The translations under genes and the position numbers were made by a program. A model generated the notes under the pieces. That model was not told the origin of the DNA. It saw only the letters and a list, made by a program, of their open reading frames with translations, and did no database searches. A DNA stretch of 64,000 bases from Stenocarpella maydis (Eukaryota; Ascomycota; Sordariomycetes; Diaporthales; Diaporthaceae): positions 241,718 through 305,717 of the forward strand of contig NQMI01000046.1 in NCBI GenBank assembly GCA_002270565.1, in the 5' to 3' direction. This document shows positions 22,700 through 33,640 of the stretch, one piece after another; position 1 is the first letter of the stretch; each line of letters begins with the position of its first letter.

Positions 22700-24988
22700 A
22701 TGGCTCCACCACCACTCAGCTTCGAGAATGCCTCCTTCAGAAGTTTTGGCGCATTCTCCACCGCCGCCTCGCCGCTGAGGAACTCTTTCACTCTATCATG
22801 TCGGTCACCCGTGACACCAACGCCCAGCGACAGGCGGGCGGGCTCGACCCCGAGGTATGGATCGTTCCTGGAGCCACCGACGCCACCCACCGGCCTGGGC
22901 GTGAAGAGTGGTCTTTCGACAGTCACCGGCCTGGCATATGATGGGGACAATGAGAGTATCTCGACGGACTCGACCACGGACCAGACATGGTTCCTGCCGC
23001 AGTCGCCCGGCCTGCCGCCTCAGACACCACCAGCCAGACTGGACGAAGGGAAACTTGGCGTACTGTCGGCCTTCAGCATAATCGTGGGCAAGACAATGGG
23101 CGTTGGTGCCTTCACTGTGCCCTCGGCCATCTTCAGTGGTGTTGGGTCCGTCGGCAGTATGTTCATCTCAATCCTTAGATTCCCCTTGATTGTAGAGTCT
23201 TGGCGTTTATATCTCCCAGAAAAGGGGGGGGGTGGTTCTTGACAAGACATCGCCCCCGATATGGTCAGGCCCATCAGATTTTGCTAACATCACCCCCGCA
23301 CAGTGACCCTCCTGCTCTGGGTTATCGGCAGCCTCATCTCCTTCTGCGGGCTGGCCGTGTACCTCGACCTCGGCACGACCATCCCGCGCTCCGGGGGCGA
23401 GCGCGTGTACCTCGAGCGCATCTTCCGCAGGCCCTACATGCTCGCCACGTGCATGTTCATGTCGTACGTCGTGCTGCTGGGCTTCTCGACGCCCAACGCC
23501 ATCGTCCTGGGCGAGTACGCCCTCTACGCGGCGGGCACGGAGCCGAACCGCTGGAACGTCCGCCTCATTGCCGCCCTCGCCGTCTCGCTGCTGTGCTGCA
23601 CCCACGCCCGCAGCCCCCGCGCGGGCCTGCGCCTCATCAACGCCCTCGGGGCGGCCAAGATGGCGATTCTCGTCATCGTTGTGGTTTCGGGCGCTGCGGG
23701 TGCAATCATGGGCGTTGGGGCGGACCGCGAGTCCGCTATCCTCGAGGGCCGCAGAGCCGACATGGCCATGAGTGGCAGCTCGCCCTTGTCGTCGGCGCAG
23801 CGCAATTTCAGCGGCATCTGGGAGGGGACCTCGACGCAGCCGTACGACTACGCCACGGCGCTCCTCAAGGTCATCTACTGCTTCCGCGGGTATAGCACCG
23901 CCAACCAGGTCCTGGGGGACGTCAAGGACCCCGTCCGCACGCTCAAGGTCGCGGCCCCTGCGGCCCTGGCCTTTGTGAGCGTCGCCTACCTCGCCGTTAA
24001 CATTGCCTTCTTCCTTGTGGTCGACAAGGACGAGTTCCGCTCCGCGGGTGTCGTCGTCGCGGGGACCTTCTTCCGCAAGGTCTTTGGCGACACCCTCGGC
24101 GAGCACGTCCTGCCGCTGTTTGTCGTCGTTTCCGCCGCGGGCAACATCGCCGCCGCCAGCTTCGCGCAGGCGCGCGTGAACGAGGAGCTGGCCAGGCAGG
24201 GCATCCTGCCGCGCTTCTGGCTGACGGACCGCCGCGCCGAGGAGGAGGAGGAGGAGGAGGCCTCTCCCGGCCGGTCACCATCCCGCCCGGGCAAGACCCG
24301 CGGGGCGTCCGCACGCCCGAGCACCGCCATCTCCCGCACACCCTCGCGCGGCCTCCTGCTCCACTGGCTCGTCTCCGTGGCCATGATTGTGCTCCCCCCG
24401 CCCGGCAAGATCTACAACTTCCTCGTCGACATTGGCGGCTATCCGGTCTCGGTGATCAGCGTCGCCGTGTCCCTCGGCCTGCTGCACCTGCACACCTCCC
24501 CCTCCGAGCGGTGGGCCACCCCCTGCAGGGCGCCGCGCGTCGCCATCCTCGTCTCGGCGGCAAGCAACGTCCTGCTCCTCGTGCTGCCGTGGGTGCCGCC
24601 GCAGGGCGGGATGGGCGAGGACAACCAGTTCCCCTACTTTACCTACCCGGCCACCAGCCTCGGGGTGTTGGGCCTCGGCGCGCTCTACTGGTTCTGGTGG
24701 AGGACGATGGAGCTCGGGAGTGCGGAGTCCTCGGGGACAGGGCGGCCCCTGGGCGGGCTGTACCACGGCCTCGTGGGGGACGATTCACGGTTGCTCACGA
24801 TCCGCGCGGTCGATGATGACAGCGATGGCGAGGAGGACGATGATGATGACCGCAGCGAGACGGTCGTGGGCGAGGAAGAGAAGGGTGACAAATCCCTTGA
24901 GATGGGCGACGTGGGCGGGCGGGAAGTCTGCGGGTGTCTTTCGAAGTGGCCACAGTGCGGGTGCGTGGCCTGCCCCTCGAAGGACTAA
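22700..24988 (+). CDS. Amino-acid/methionine permease (APC superfamily)
   Basis: A 12-helix plasma-membrane amino-acid transporter related to the high-affinity methionine permease/L-type group. Two exons, 22700..23156 and 23304..24988, encode 713 aa. About 110 N-terminal residues are Ser/Pro-rich and cytosolic. Helix 1 carries SIIVGKTMGVGAFTVPS, matching the unwound substrate-binding segment; after the 147-nt intron (branch TGCTAAC) come IPRSGGERVYLE, the conserved loop of this family, and YSTANQVLGDVKDP. A Glu-rich stretch lies in the loop before SRGLLLHW. The tail is unusual: an acidic Asp/Glu run followed by six cysteines in CGCLSKWPQCGCVAC. The ATG at 22,700 is the first in frame. Substrate preference is inferred from family only. 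Confidence 0.9.
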
Positions 24989-25315
24989 CTAGGAGGAGCG
25001 GGTTTGGACTCCCAAAGACCGGGCTGTGAATTGCAGTGCCGGCAGCCTCTGCAAGATTTGAAGATAGCGACATCGAACTTTTGTATATATTGCTTGTGTG
25101 ATGGCACTACAGAGATACCCAATCGAGCTTACCATCTTGGCTTTGGACCACTCCTCATCTTGATTTCCAAGTGCTTGTAGCTCGTCGACAATGCTGGATT
25201 TATCAAGAACATCCAGCTCCTGCCCCCTGGTATTGCATCCACGGAAGCCCGCCAAAAGTGTTGTAGCGTCTAGTGGCCTTTTAACGGCCAAGGACGGAGT
25301 CGGAACTGTTCCTTC

Positions 25316-26929
25316 TCAAGCAACCGTGTCTCGGTTCTCAGCCATCCTTCCCTGCCAGAACCAACCCTTCCCTTTCGTCAGGACCTTATTCTCCTCCCTC
25401 TCCTCCAGAGGCAACGGGCCCTGACCGCCAAGCACGTACCGTCGGTGCCAGCTGCCCACAAACAAGCCCCTGGGGTCCACCTTGTCCCTCACAGTCCTCC
25501 ACGCATCAAGGTCCTCGCCGTACATGTCTTCTATGTCCTTCACACTCACCTGGGAGAAGTTCTTTGCCCAGTGCGGCTTTCCGCCAAGGTCCCGCATCAG
25601 CCACTCGAAAGCCTCGTAGTAGCGCCCCAGCGAGGGTGGGTCGAGGTCGTAGGGCCTGTAGAGAGTCGCGTTGAGGTACAAGGTCGGCCCATCCCTGCAG
25701 GTCGGGTCCAGGTAGGGTCGCGACTCGACACCGGTGCCGTCCGTGTTGGCCAGGAAGCGAGAGGTGTCGGTGACGCGCACCTCGACGGGCGCGTGCACCC
25801 ACAGGCCGCGGCTGCTGAAGGGTATACCGTGCTCGCAGTAGTCACGGTCGCCCGGCTGCAGGTTGTTGAGCCAGCACGACAGCCTCCTGATGGCCTCTGG
25901 GCCCTTGCTCAGCGGGATGGCCCACTCGTTGACGTACTGGCTGTAGAGGCAGTTCATGAGCAGGGCCTTGCGCTGCGACTGCACCGCCGAGGTGGTGCTC
26001 CCGTCGCGGAAGCCGTACTGCATGCCGAAGACGAACCACTCGACCCAGGGCAGGACCCGCGGGACATACTGGGCCAGCCACAGGAGGTTGTGGTATACCA
26101 GGTAGCCCACGGTGCCGTCATAGCCGTTGCGCGGGGGGTCACGGTGCGGTTCGTCTGTCACATCGGCTCTCCAGACTACGGATCGGCGGGTGTATGGGAA
26201 CCACCAGACACGGACGAAGTGGCCGCGGTCCCAGAGAGTGGAGTCCCAGTCGCGAAACATGATGGCGTCCGAGTCAATGGTCTGGGTCCACCTGAGTGAG
26301 TAGGCCGGGCATGTCTGGAACTTGATCTCGACGATGATGCCCAAGGCGCCAAGAGACAGCAGCGCGGCGCGGAAGAGCTCGTTGTTCTCGGTGCGGCTGC
26401 AGGTGCGGGCCTGGCCGTCGGCGGTGACAATCACAAGCTCAACAATGGACTGGCTGATGAGCCCATAGCGCAGTGAAGAGCCGTGGGTGCCGGTGGAGAT
26501 GACGCCGGCGGCAGATTGGTCGTTGATACTGCCCAGGTTGGGCATGGCCAGGCCCATGCGGTCGAGCTCCTCGCCGAGCTGCCAGAGGCGGATGCCGGCC
26601 TGGAAGTGGACAATGTTTGTGCCGGTGTCATGATGGATGATGTCGCGAAGGTCATCGAGGTTGACGAGCCAAGAGGATGTGCAGGTCAGGTCGGAGGGAG
26701 AGTGGCCGGAGCCGGTTGTAGTTATGCGCCGCCTGCACTGGCGGGCGAGGTTGACGGCCTTCTGAACCTCTGGGACGGACCGGGGCCGGATGTACAGCTC
26801 GGGCCTGGTGGTGAAGGTGCGGGCCCAGGTCTTGTGGGTATGGCTGGTGGTGGCGCGGAAGGGTATGTTGTCGGACGAATGCTTCTGGATGGTGTCCCGC
26901 GCCCGCTGGTCTAGTATTGAGAGATCCAT
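25316..26929 (-). CDS. ALO1: D-arabinono-1,4-lactone oxidase
   Basis: A flavoprotein that makes the last step of D-erythroascorbate synthesis in fungal mitochondria, oxidising D-arabinono-1,4-lactone with oxygen and releasing hydrogen peroxide. Single exon, 537 aa, start at the first ATG (26,929); the frame runs further upstream only from a TTG. The N-terminal FAD-binding PCMH domain has RPRSVPEVQKAVNLAR and TTGSGHSPSD, whose histidine is the usual covalent flavin site. GSINDQSAAGVISTGTHGSS follows. The C-terminal ALO domain ends with DPRGLFVGSWHRRYVLG. The length matches fungal ALO proteins (about 530-560 aa). Related lactone oxidases (gulonolactone) are the main alternative, but fungi generally have ALO. 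Confidence 0.93.
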   Translation of the reverse strand: MDLSILDQRARDTIQKHSSDNIPFRATTSHTHKTWARTFTTRPELYIRPRSVPEVQKAVNLARQCRRRITTTGSGHSPSDLTCTSSWLVNLDDLRDIIHHDTGTNIVHFQAGIRLWQLGEELDRMGLAMPNLGSINDQSAAGVISTGTHGSSLRYGLISQSIVELVIVTADGQARTCSRTENNELFRAALLSLGALGIIVEIKFQTCPAYSLRWTQTIDSDAIMFRDWDSTLWDRGHFVRVWWFPYTRRSVVWRADVTDEPHRDPPRNGYDGTVGYLVYHNLLWLAQYVPRVLPWVEWFVFGMQYGFRDGSTTSAVQSQRKALLMNCLYSQYVNEWAIPLSKGPEAIRRLSCWLNNLQPGDRDYCEHGIPFSSRGLWVHAPVEVRVTDTSRFLANTDGTGVESRPYLDPTCRDGPTLYLNATLYRPYDLDPPSLGRYYEAFEWLMRDLGGKPHWAKNFSQVSVKDIEDMYGEDLDAWRTVRDKVDPRGLFVGSWHRRYVLGGQGPLPLEEREENKVLTKGKGWFWQGRMAENRDTVA

Positions 26930-28238
26930 CCTGGTGTCGATCCAGAGGTGAGAGCCGGGGACAAGGTGCCCTTGGGGGCGGGCGAGACTGAGACTGCGCC
27001 CACGGGGCAATTTTGTACCAAGGCCTCAGCTGAGGATAAGCCTCAGGCAGGGCTGAGAATGAGGGCGGATGGCGCTAGAAGATATCCACAGGCCAGGACA
27101 GGATGTGTTTCAAGAGGCCCTTGCTCTCATCTCAGGTGGCTGTCGCTTCTATTCCGCCACGCAGTAGACCAGGCTGATTCCGTAGATACAGGCGGCAAAA
27201 AAATTGCTCAATGGTATACTAACTAAGCAAGACGGGCCAGGTCTAGAACGTTGTCGGATGTTGGGGCGGCATGGGTGGTCACCACTGAGGCAGCGAAGGT
27301 ATTTCCGGGTCCTTCGGATATACATTTATATGATGCAAAATAGCCTGAACTGCGTGGGCAAGGAGAGTCACCGGTGGGCGTACCTGGAGGCCCCAATGAG
27401 AATGTGTGCAGAAGCCATTGTGGTGCTCAAGGCTCTGCCGCGTGGGGAGAGTGAGGCGAGCTGCTTGCTGTTGGAGTTGAAGAAGGCCTAGGTTGGTTGA
27501 ACTTTGACACCCCTAGTTATACCTTCCAGAACACATGGTTCGAAGTGTAAAGAACTAAAAAGGTAGGACGGAGATCAATGACTAGTGCATTACATGGACC
27601 ATCCATATCAGGCTAGCACAATCTGTCGGGCCAAGGGTCCAGGTCCGCAGCACCTCATCTCTGGCACACCTGGCGTCAGCTGCATGCCTCCAGGCCTGAT
27701 AGAGTTGTCCGTGGACCTACAGTGTGGATATCCGGAGGCACAACGAGACATGTCTTGAAACACTACGAGATGGCTTCACTCCAGTCTCCGTTGACCGCCC
27801 AGGACAGCGCCGTTGGATGAAGTGCGTGAGCCGTGGCAGGGGCGACGTGATCACTCCTTGCCAGCTTCGTGTATATTAACTGACATGAGCTGGGGGTGCT
27901 CGTATGCCCAGTGTCGTCCGCGCTGTACGAGGCGAACCTCACGAGAGCTCCGTTATCATCTTGGCCGTCGCACGAGCTGGTCTTGACAGATAAGAAGCAG
28001 GGCCTCGGCTGCATCTTTCGCCTTGGAGGGGTAGCTGGCTTGATTGCGGAAATGGCAAGGAGCTTGGGCCGGCTCCATGGTCACATCTCCCAGGATCCAG
28101 GCCTTGCCATCCGTCTCCCTTCCCGTCCCATCCTGCCGAGGCTAAAAGTACTTACGTATCAAGTAGTCTACACAAGCAGTATGTCTTCCCTTACTACCCC
28201 ACCCCGACCCAGGCACACCAATCACCCACAAACACGCA
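26930..28238. other. Intergenic, divergent promoters
   Basis: About 1.3 kb between the divergent lactone oxidase (-) and SRPBCC (+) genes. Short open frames only; no gene recognised. Confidence 0.55.
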
Positions 28239-28943
28239 ATGGCTTCTACCGCGGACCCAGAGTCGATATTCACCACCAGCAACCCACCAGTCCCGCGCGG
28301 CACCAAGGGCTCCATCCCCCCCCATGCCATCGCCACCCCAACCTTCGGCCCCGGCGGCTCCTTCAGCATCGTCGCCTCGACAAACATCTCCGCCCCGCCC
28401 GACACCGTCTTCACCGTCCTGGCAGAGCACGCGAAATGGCACGAGTGGAACCGCTTCGTCCCCAAGCTCACCATCACCTCCAGCCCCGCCCCCAGAGACG
28501 CCGACCCGCACGCCTCCGCCCTCGAGACGCTCATCCTGAGGGATGACGGCACGAGCTACCTCAACAAGGACACCAAGATGACCTTTGACGTGCACCTCGA
28601 CCCGGCCAACACCGACCCGCGCAGCGCGACAAGCACGGCCCTCCAGGTCACCCTGCTGGAGCCCTACGACCACGCCGGGAGGAAGGGCTGGCGCATCGCC
28701 TGGAAGCCGACCGGCTACCCCGCCTTCGTCCTGCGCGGGGAGCGCGTGCAGGAGTTTGTCGACGACGGCAGGGGCGGCACAGAGTACACGTGCTGGGAGA
28801 CAATGTACGGCCTCCTGGCGCCCGTGGTGAGGCTGGCCACGGGCGCCAGGCTGGAGAAGTGCTTCCAGTGCTGGACCGAGGACCTGAAGCAGAGGTCCGA
28901 GGAGCGCGTAAAGGCCGAGGCTGCGCCCCCGCTGGGCGAGTGA
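28239..28943 (+). CDS. SRPBCC (START-like / polyketide cyclase) domain protein
   Basis: A 234-aa single-exon protein with the helix-grip SRPBCC fold, which forms a deep pocket for a lipid, polyketide or other hydrophobic ligand. Visible hallmarks are the first strand and helix (FSIVASTNISAPPDTVFTVLAEHAKWHEWNRFVPK), the central beta strands, and the closing region with YTCWETMYGLL followed by the long C-terminal helix (EKCFQCWTEDLKQRSEERV). No signal peptide. The ATG at 28,239 has a purine-poor but acceptable context (CACGCAATGG). A run of G follows the stop. Ligand and pathway unknown; no polyketide synthase lies in the window, so a role in such a pathway is not supported. Confidence 0.85.
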   Translation: MASTADPESIFTTSNPPVPRGTKGSIPPHAIATPTFGPGGSFSIVASTNISAPPDTVFTVLAEHAKWHEWNRFVPKLTITSSPAPRDADPHASALETLILRDDGTSYLNKDTKMTFDVHLDPANTDPRSATSTALQVTLLEPYDHAGRKGWRIAWKPTGYPAFVLRGERVQEFVDDGRGGTEYTCWETMYGLLAPVVRLATGARLEKCFQCWTEDLKQRSEERVKAEAAPPLGE

Positions 28944-29222
28944 GGCCGCCGGGGGGGGGGGGCTGGCGACGAGACTGGGATCGATCAGGCGTTCCGGGCG
29001 ATATGAGGAGGATACGAATTCACACACGACACGGATACATGCACATGTTGCGTTTTGGAAGGCGCGAGCAGCCCTGGATGCGCTGACGTCAAGAGGCTAT
29101 TATTCTGGTTCGACACCTGGAGGCTGTATCTACATCTAATGCGTAAACATGTAAAGACATGATTGTCGAGACCAGGAGCCTTCTCATAGCCTCATGCGGC
29201 TCGTGGGTTCGCGCCGTCTCGT

Positions 29223-29622
29223 CTAGTTCCTCAGGTCGATGACTGGGGAGGATTCGACATAGACGGTCAGGGGCGGCTCCGCAAGCCCAGCCTCCCTGGC
29301 CGTCTTCTTGAGCTCCTGGTGGCTCGGGTCGGTCTCGTCGTAGTACTTCATGTCGTCGAGGCTGTTGAAGGACGACTGGGCGACGACAGTGTAGCCCTTT
29401 GAGCGCGGATCGTCGTGGGCCACGCCGGCGCTCAGGCAGGCGATGTACGGCTTGCCGTCCTGGGAGATGGCGTTAGAGCCTGTTCGAGCCCTGCACCTCG
29501 TCCATCCTCGCACTCACCCGGTTCTGCTCCTTGGCGAGCTTCTCATAGGCGGCGATCAGCTTGGCCTGGCTCTCGGCTCCCTCGAGCTTGAACATGGTGA
29601 CGCGGTTGATGAGCTTGGGCAT
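29223..29622 (-). CDS. Stress-responsive A/B-barrel (Dabb-type) protein
   Basis: A small dimeric alpha/beta-barrel protein of 113 aa. Two exons, 29622..29518 and 29459..29223, are joined across a 58-nt intron (CGG|GTGAGT ... CCCAG|GAC). Exon 1 reads MPKLINRVTMFKLEGAESQ and continues with a helix (KLIAAYEKLAKEQNR); exon 2 has DGKPYIACLSAGVAHDD, then GYTVVAQSSFNSLDDMKYYD, the strand-helix pattern of Dabb proteins. It ends LTVYVESSPVIDLRN. Family members include stress-response proteins and small enzymes acting on polyketides; the exact role is not deducible. A (GGT)n tract lies just upstream at about 29,657-29,677 in the leader. Confidence 0.83.
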
Positions 29623-31800
29623 TGTGCCGGTTCTCGTGATGAAGACGGTATTGATCGGTGGTGGTGGTGGTGGTGGAAGTTGCTGGTCCGGAAGCTTGGT
29701 TTTTCTTGACTCTGTTGTCGATGCTCTCTCTCAAGCCGTCGCCAGTGGGGGATATCACTCGTGGTTTTATACACATACCTAGGTATATGTGGGACTGAGG
29801 GAATCGCATCTCGAGCCAGCTGAGGGAGCCTAAACTGCCGAGATACGATAGATAATTGTCCCTCGCCCTCGACCTGGATCTACAACTGAAGCCCCGCCGC
29901 CGCCCAGCGATGCGCGGCAATCGACCAACCTCCGGTGTCACTCAATGCGCAGGCAGACATATCGCACTCGAAAATGCATGAACCCGACGAGCATAGCATG
30001 TCCGCATGAATCTGACGTGACCGACCGGAAAAGCTACCCTGCGCTTATCAAGGGTGGCAGCCAGCGTGTGCGCGTGCCCCCTGGCGCTGCGGCCGTCCGG
30101 CCCTCCGACAGGCCCGCTGCGGCTCCATAGCCGAGGGCCCGGGGGGGGGGGACCCGGGGATTTCGGTCCCGACCTGTGCACACTCGGAGCGGACTTCCCC
30201 CACCACAAGCAAGGGACGGAGGGTCGATGGAGGCTGCGCTCCGAGCTCTGTGATACTGCGGGCTGAGCATGTGTGGTCTGTTTGCGGTTCCCTCTCCCGG
30301 ATCCAACAGCGACCACGTCAGCCTCAGTACAACCTCCGAGTCTCGCGCTCAACTCTGCGCAATCATGCGCGCAAGAGCCACATCGCATAACACCTACACA
30401 TACACCCTGCCTCGCTTGTCTGGCTCAAGAGGTCTGCTGTCGCTTTTCAGTCGTTCCTGTTATTAGCGATTTCGAAGAACACCATATCGGCTGGACCTGT
30501 CCCGTGTGTTCCAACACCCCCACAGAATGGTGTACATTAATCCCGGCTCGAAACGCGCATGTGAAGTAAGGCGAGCTGTCCAGAGTAAATATGGTCAACC
30601 CCGGCAACTGGCGTAGCAACTTCCAAGTGCTTCGGGCATGCTGCCGTTTCCGGAAATGCTGCGTCGGCACCATGGGCCTCAGTACACCCGATACATGACA
30701 CAAGTCCAGAAGCGTCACTCTCCGGAACATTCCAAAACATCAGGGGAATAATGATGGCTCATCTTGGCCATAATTCTCCTCTCGCTGTTCCCCATTTCAT
30801 GTCTTGGTGATTCCGGAATGCGTCACTCCGGGGGCCACCGGCATGTGCCTGGCTCACTCATATCAGTCTGGTGAGAACCATTCCCGAGGAACGGCTCAAA
30901 GCCGTGTAGTCGCCCCGGTATATCAAGCCTTTTATTTTATGTCACAGCTCTGACTATTGGCAGATGAAGGCACATGAGGAACCAAGGAGAGATTCTGTAC
31001 AAGAGGTGCACCGCCCCCAGCATGGGTCCATGTTGAACGGGCAACGCCCTTTTCATGAACATTGGGCTATGCGTGAGTATCTATTATCAGTACTTCCCCA
31101 TCACCCAGATCGTCGATAGTAGCTTGTGAAACCGGTGGTGTGAATTGCCATTTGGGACCGGGGACGCCATCCGTGGCCCTGTTTGATGCCATCGTGGTTT
31201 TCTATCAGGGTCAGATTGTGCGTTGCACACAGCAACGCAGACACAAGAGGTATCCGAAAGGTTTTTAGCAAAATTCTGATTTGGGGCTACGGAATGCAGG
31301 AGGAGGGAGGCTAAAGAGCGCAGATATCACCCTTTTTTTTTTTTTTTTTGCCTCTTTTCAGTGCGAGATGCGACTTATTTCAAGGTCGAGTAGGTGAGTC
31401 TCTCCTAGACTTCTTGGTTGGGCAGTCAAGCGTGTCTGCGCAGCCATCAGGCCAAAATGTGGATCAAGCAACTGTTTAAGGTAATTTCTCACTTGGAATC
31501 GAAGATGAGCTTTACCCCCAAATCAGCAATTAGACATATCATCCTGCTTATACATACATGGGGTTACACTGGCGATGAGTCCCTAGCCGACCTAATCTGG
31601 ACAACCTTGCTGTCATGTTGGCTATTCCACCGAGTTCATTTCATGCGAGAAGCATCCCGATACATAGTCTTAGCCTTCTTGAATGCTCAAAAAAGACTCT
31701 ACTAAGACCATTGATGTGTCTTTTTGGCCAAAGAGAAGCCCGCAACTGAATTGGGATCTCTCGCCGTCCTAGAGGGTCTCGCTTTCTCTGATTCTGCTTC
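29623..31800. other. Gene-free region
   Basis: No supportable gene in about 2.2 kb. It contains the (GGT)n tract at 29,657-29,677, a G run near 30,140 and a 17-nt T run at 31,333-31,349. Short frames here resemble nothing known. Confidence 0.55.
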
Positions 31801-33640
31801 CTACCAGTAGTTTCCCCAAAAGTCCTCCGATTCCTCGTCTTCCTCGTTGTCCAATCCAAGATCACTCAGGTTCCCATTCTCCCAGCATGTGACTGGATTC
31901 TGTGTTATTGTGCCTCTGATGTATTATTCTGTTGCTAGGCACCCAGACTTGCGAAACCACCAGGGTCAGGGTAGGCCTGGGATAAATCTCATCTCATCCC
32001 AGTCCACCAAGCTAGGTTGAATCTCATTCCGGGCCATGTGGTCGCATTCGGCGCCGGTCATTGAGTTGTTATAATAAGGACCAAGGCTTACGGAAGCACC
32101 CAGCCGACAACCTCGCAGAAAGTCCAGGACCTCGGCCCAGGACCCATCCATGACATGTCCACTCTACAGGAGCTTGACGTCTTTTCCAATGCGGTTGACG
32201 ACCTTTTGAAGTTGACCCAGGTATAGTGGTCCGCTGAAAGATGAAGTGTTTGAGGTTCGGCCATGCATGCGAGAGGAGTATGGGTGCCATGCTCACTTTC
32301 GGTTTCGGACTGCCTTTCCATGCTTCTTGGAGTTTGAGATCCAGATCTATGCATTGTAGGGAGGAGGTCTGAAGAAATTTACAGAAAAAGCCACTGAGCA
32401 GAGACTCTTCCTCAAACGAGAATGCTGGCCACGTCTTATTATGCTGGCGGAAAGAGAATGTCCTCAACTGATGTGCAGGGGCCTGTTCCGTGGAAGGCTC
32501 GCATTGAGCAGTCGAGATTGCCGAAAATGAAGACAGGTCATCCGGTAAATCAAAATTGATGTTGAGTTCAAGTAAACCGGGTGCTGCCTGGCCAATAGAC
32601 ACGAGTATGCTGGGGATCACATCGACCGCAGGTGACCCCGGCCTGTCAAGCCCTGCCAAGTCCCAGGAGTCACAAAGAGTCTGGAGCACTCAACACAGCT
32701 TGTCCCGGTCCTCTAGGTCCTCTGGAAAGGTGGCCTCGAATTCTTGGTCAGGTTCGATCTCCTTTGCGGTACTCAAGTCATCAGTGTTCAGCCTTCTTGA
32801 GGTCGGTATCCGCAATATCACAGAGGCAATCGCCTGTGCATAGCACCATCGAGATTCGTAGTGCTTTCGGTAACTCTCATGCGCCTCCCGCAACAGAGCA
32901 TACTCTGGGCTGTTTTCGTCCAGATTGTTCCGAGCTGCTTTCTCAAAAGATTCAGCCATGGAAGATATCAGACGGCCTCGAGTCGTCTGGATTGAGTCGC
33001 GGCGTGTTTCATCGTCCATATACCAGGCGCCCTCGACACTGCGATCTTGTAGAGGAAGGAAGTCAGCCTCGAGGCCTGGTAGCTTGCAAAAGCCTGGATG
33101 TTTTCGGCTGTTGTCGGGTCAAAATGGCCTCCAAGGGACAAATTGACGACACGAATGCCTTTGCTGATTGTTGGGTGTCGCGAGACTTTGTTCGAAATGA
33201 GCAATCGACTGGGAGGTCAGCTCGGCCTTGAGGCTTGGCATCAGAAGATGGGAGCTGTTGTCACAGAACCTCTTGCATGTCAGGCGTAATTTTTTGACTT
33301 GTTCGAGGCCGGCCTTGCTCAGGTCATGATAGTACCGGTCGGATACGTTGCAAGTTCCCCTTACCGACGGGAAGATGTGGCGGAAGAGTTCGTCTGGCGG
33401 GTCAAGAATCCTCAGGGGCCTGAGAAATGGTCGAAGGGCGTCATTGATCGTCTGGTTGGTCGTGTCTCTCATCTCCTCGAGATCATGTAGGACTCTAGTG
33501 AGCTTCTCATACTCATCCAAGAGCTTCGTTAAGTCGTCCTCTGTATCCTCTCGTAGCGAGAGGTTGTCCAGCTGGACCCGCGCGGTATCAACGGCCGCAT
33601 CGAACCAGAGTGTAGAAGAAGGGGTTGATGGCAGTGACTG
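31801..33640 (-). pseudogene. Decayed F-box/LRR-like hypothetical gene
   Basis: Reading leftwards, protein-like segments continue one another but shift frame and hit stops. The first segment (from about 33,640) is helical, then RILDPPDELFRHIF and LRLTCKRFCDNSSHLL resemble the F-box and following strand of fungal F-box proteins. A frameshift near 33,190 moves to a frame with SRHPTISKGIRVVNL, a motif typical of this fungal family. A second shift near 33,030 leads to a helical region (EYALLREAHESYRKHYES). An in-frame TGA stands at 32,690-32,692, after which the same frame resumes. Another shift near 32,200 leads to DGSWAEVLDFLRGCRLG, a TGA at 31,966-31,968, and an acidic tail ending EDFWGNYW before TAG at 31,801. 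Intron excision could account for some breaks but not for all. F-box identity is tentative; decay is better supported. Confidence 0.6.

Noticed and set aside
23207..24106. 299-codon minus-strand frame inside the permease gene
   Set aside because: Antisense shadow of the permease; the plus-strand frame has clear transporter motifs.
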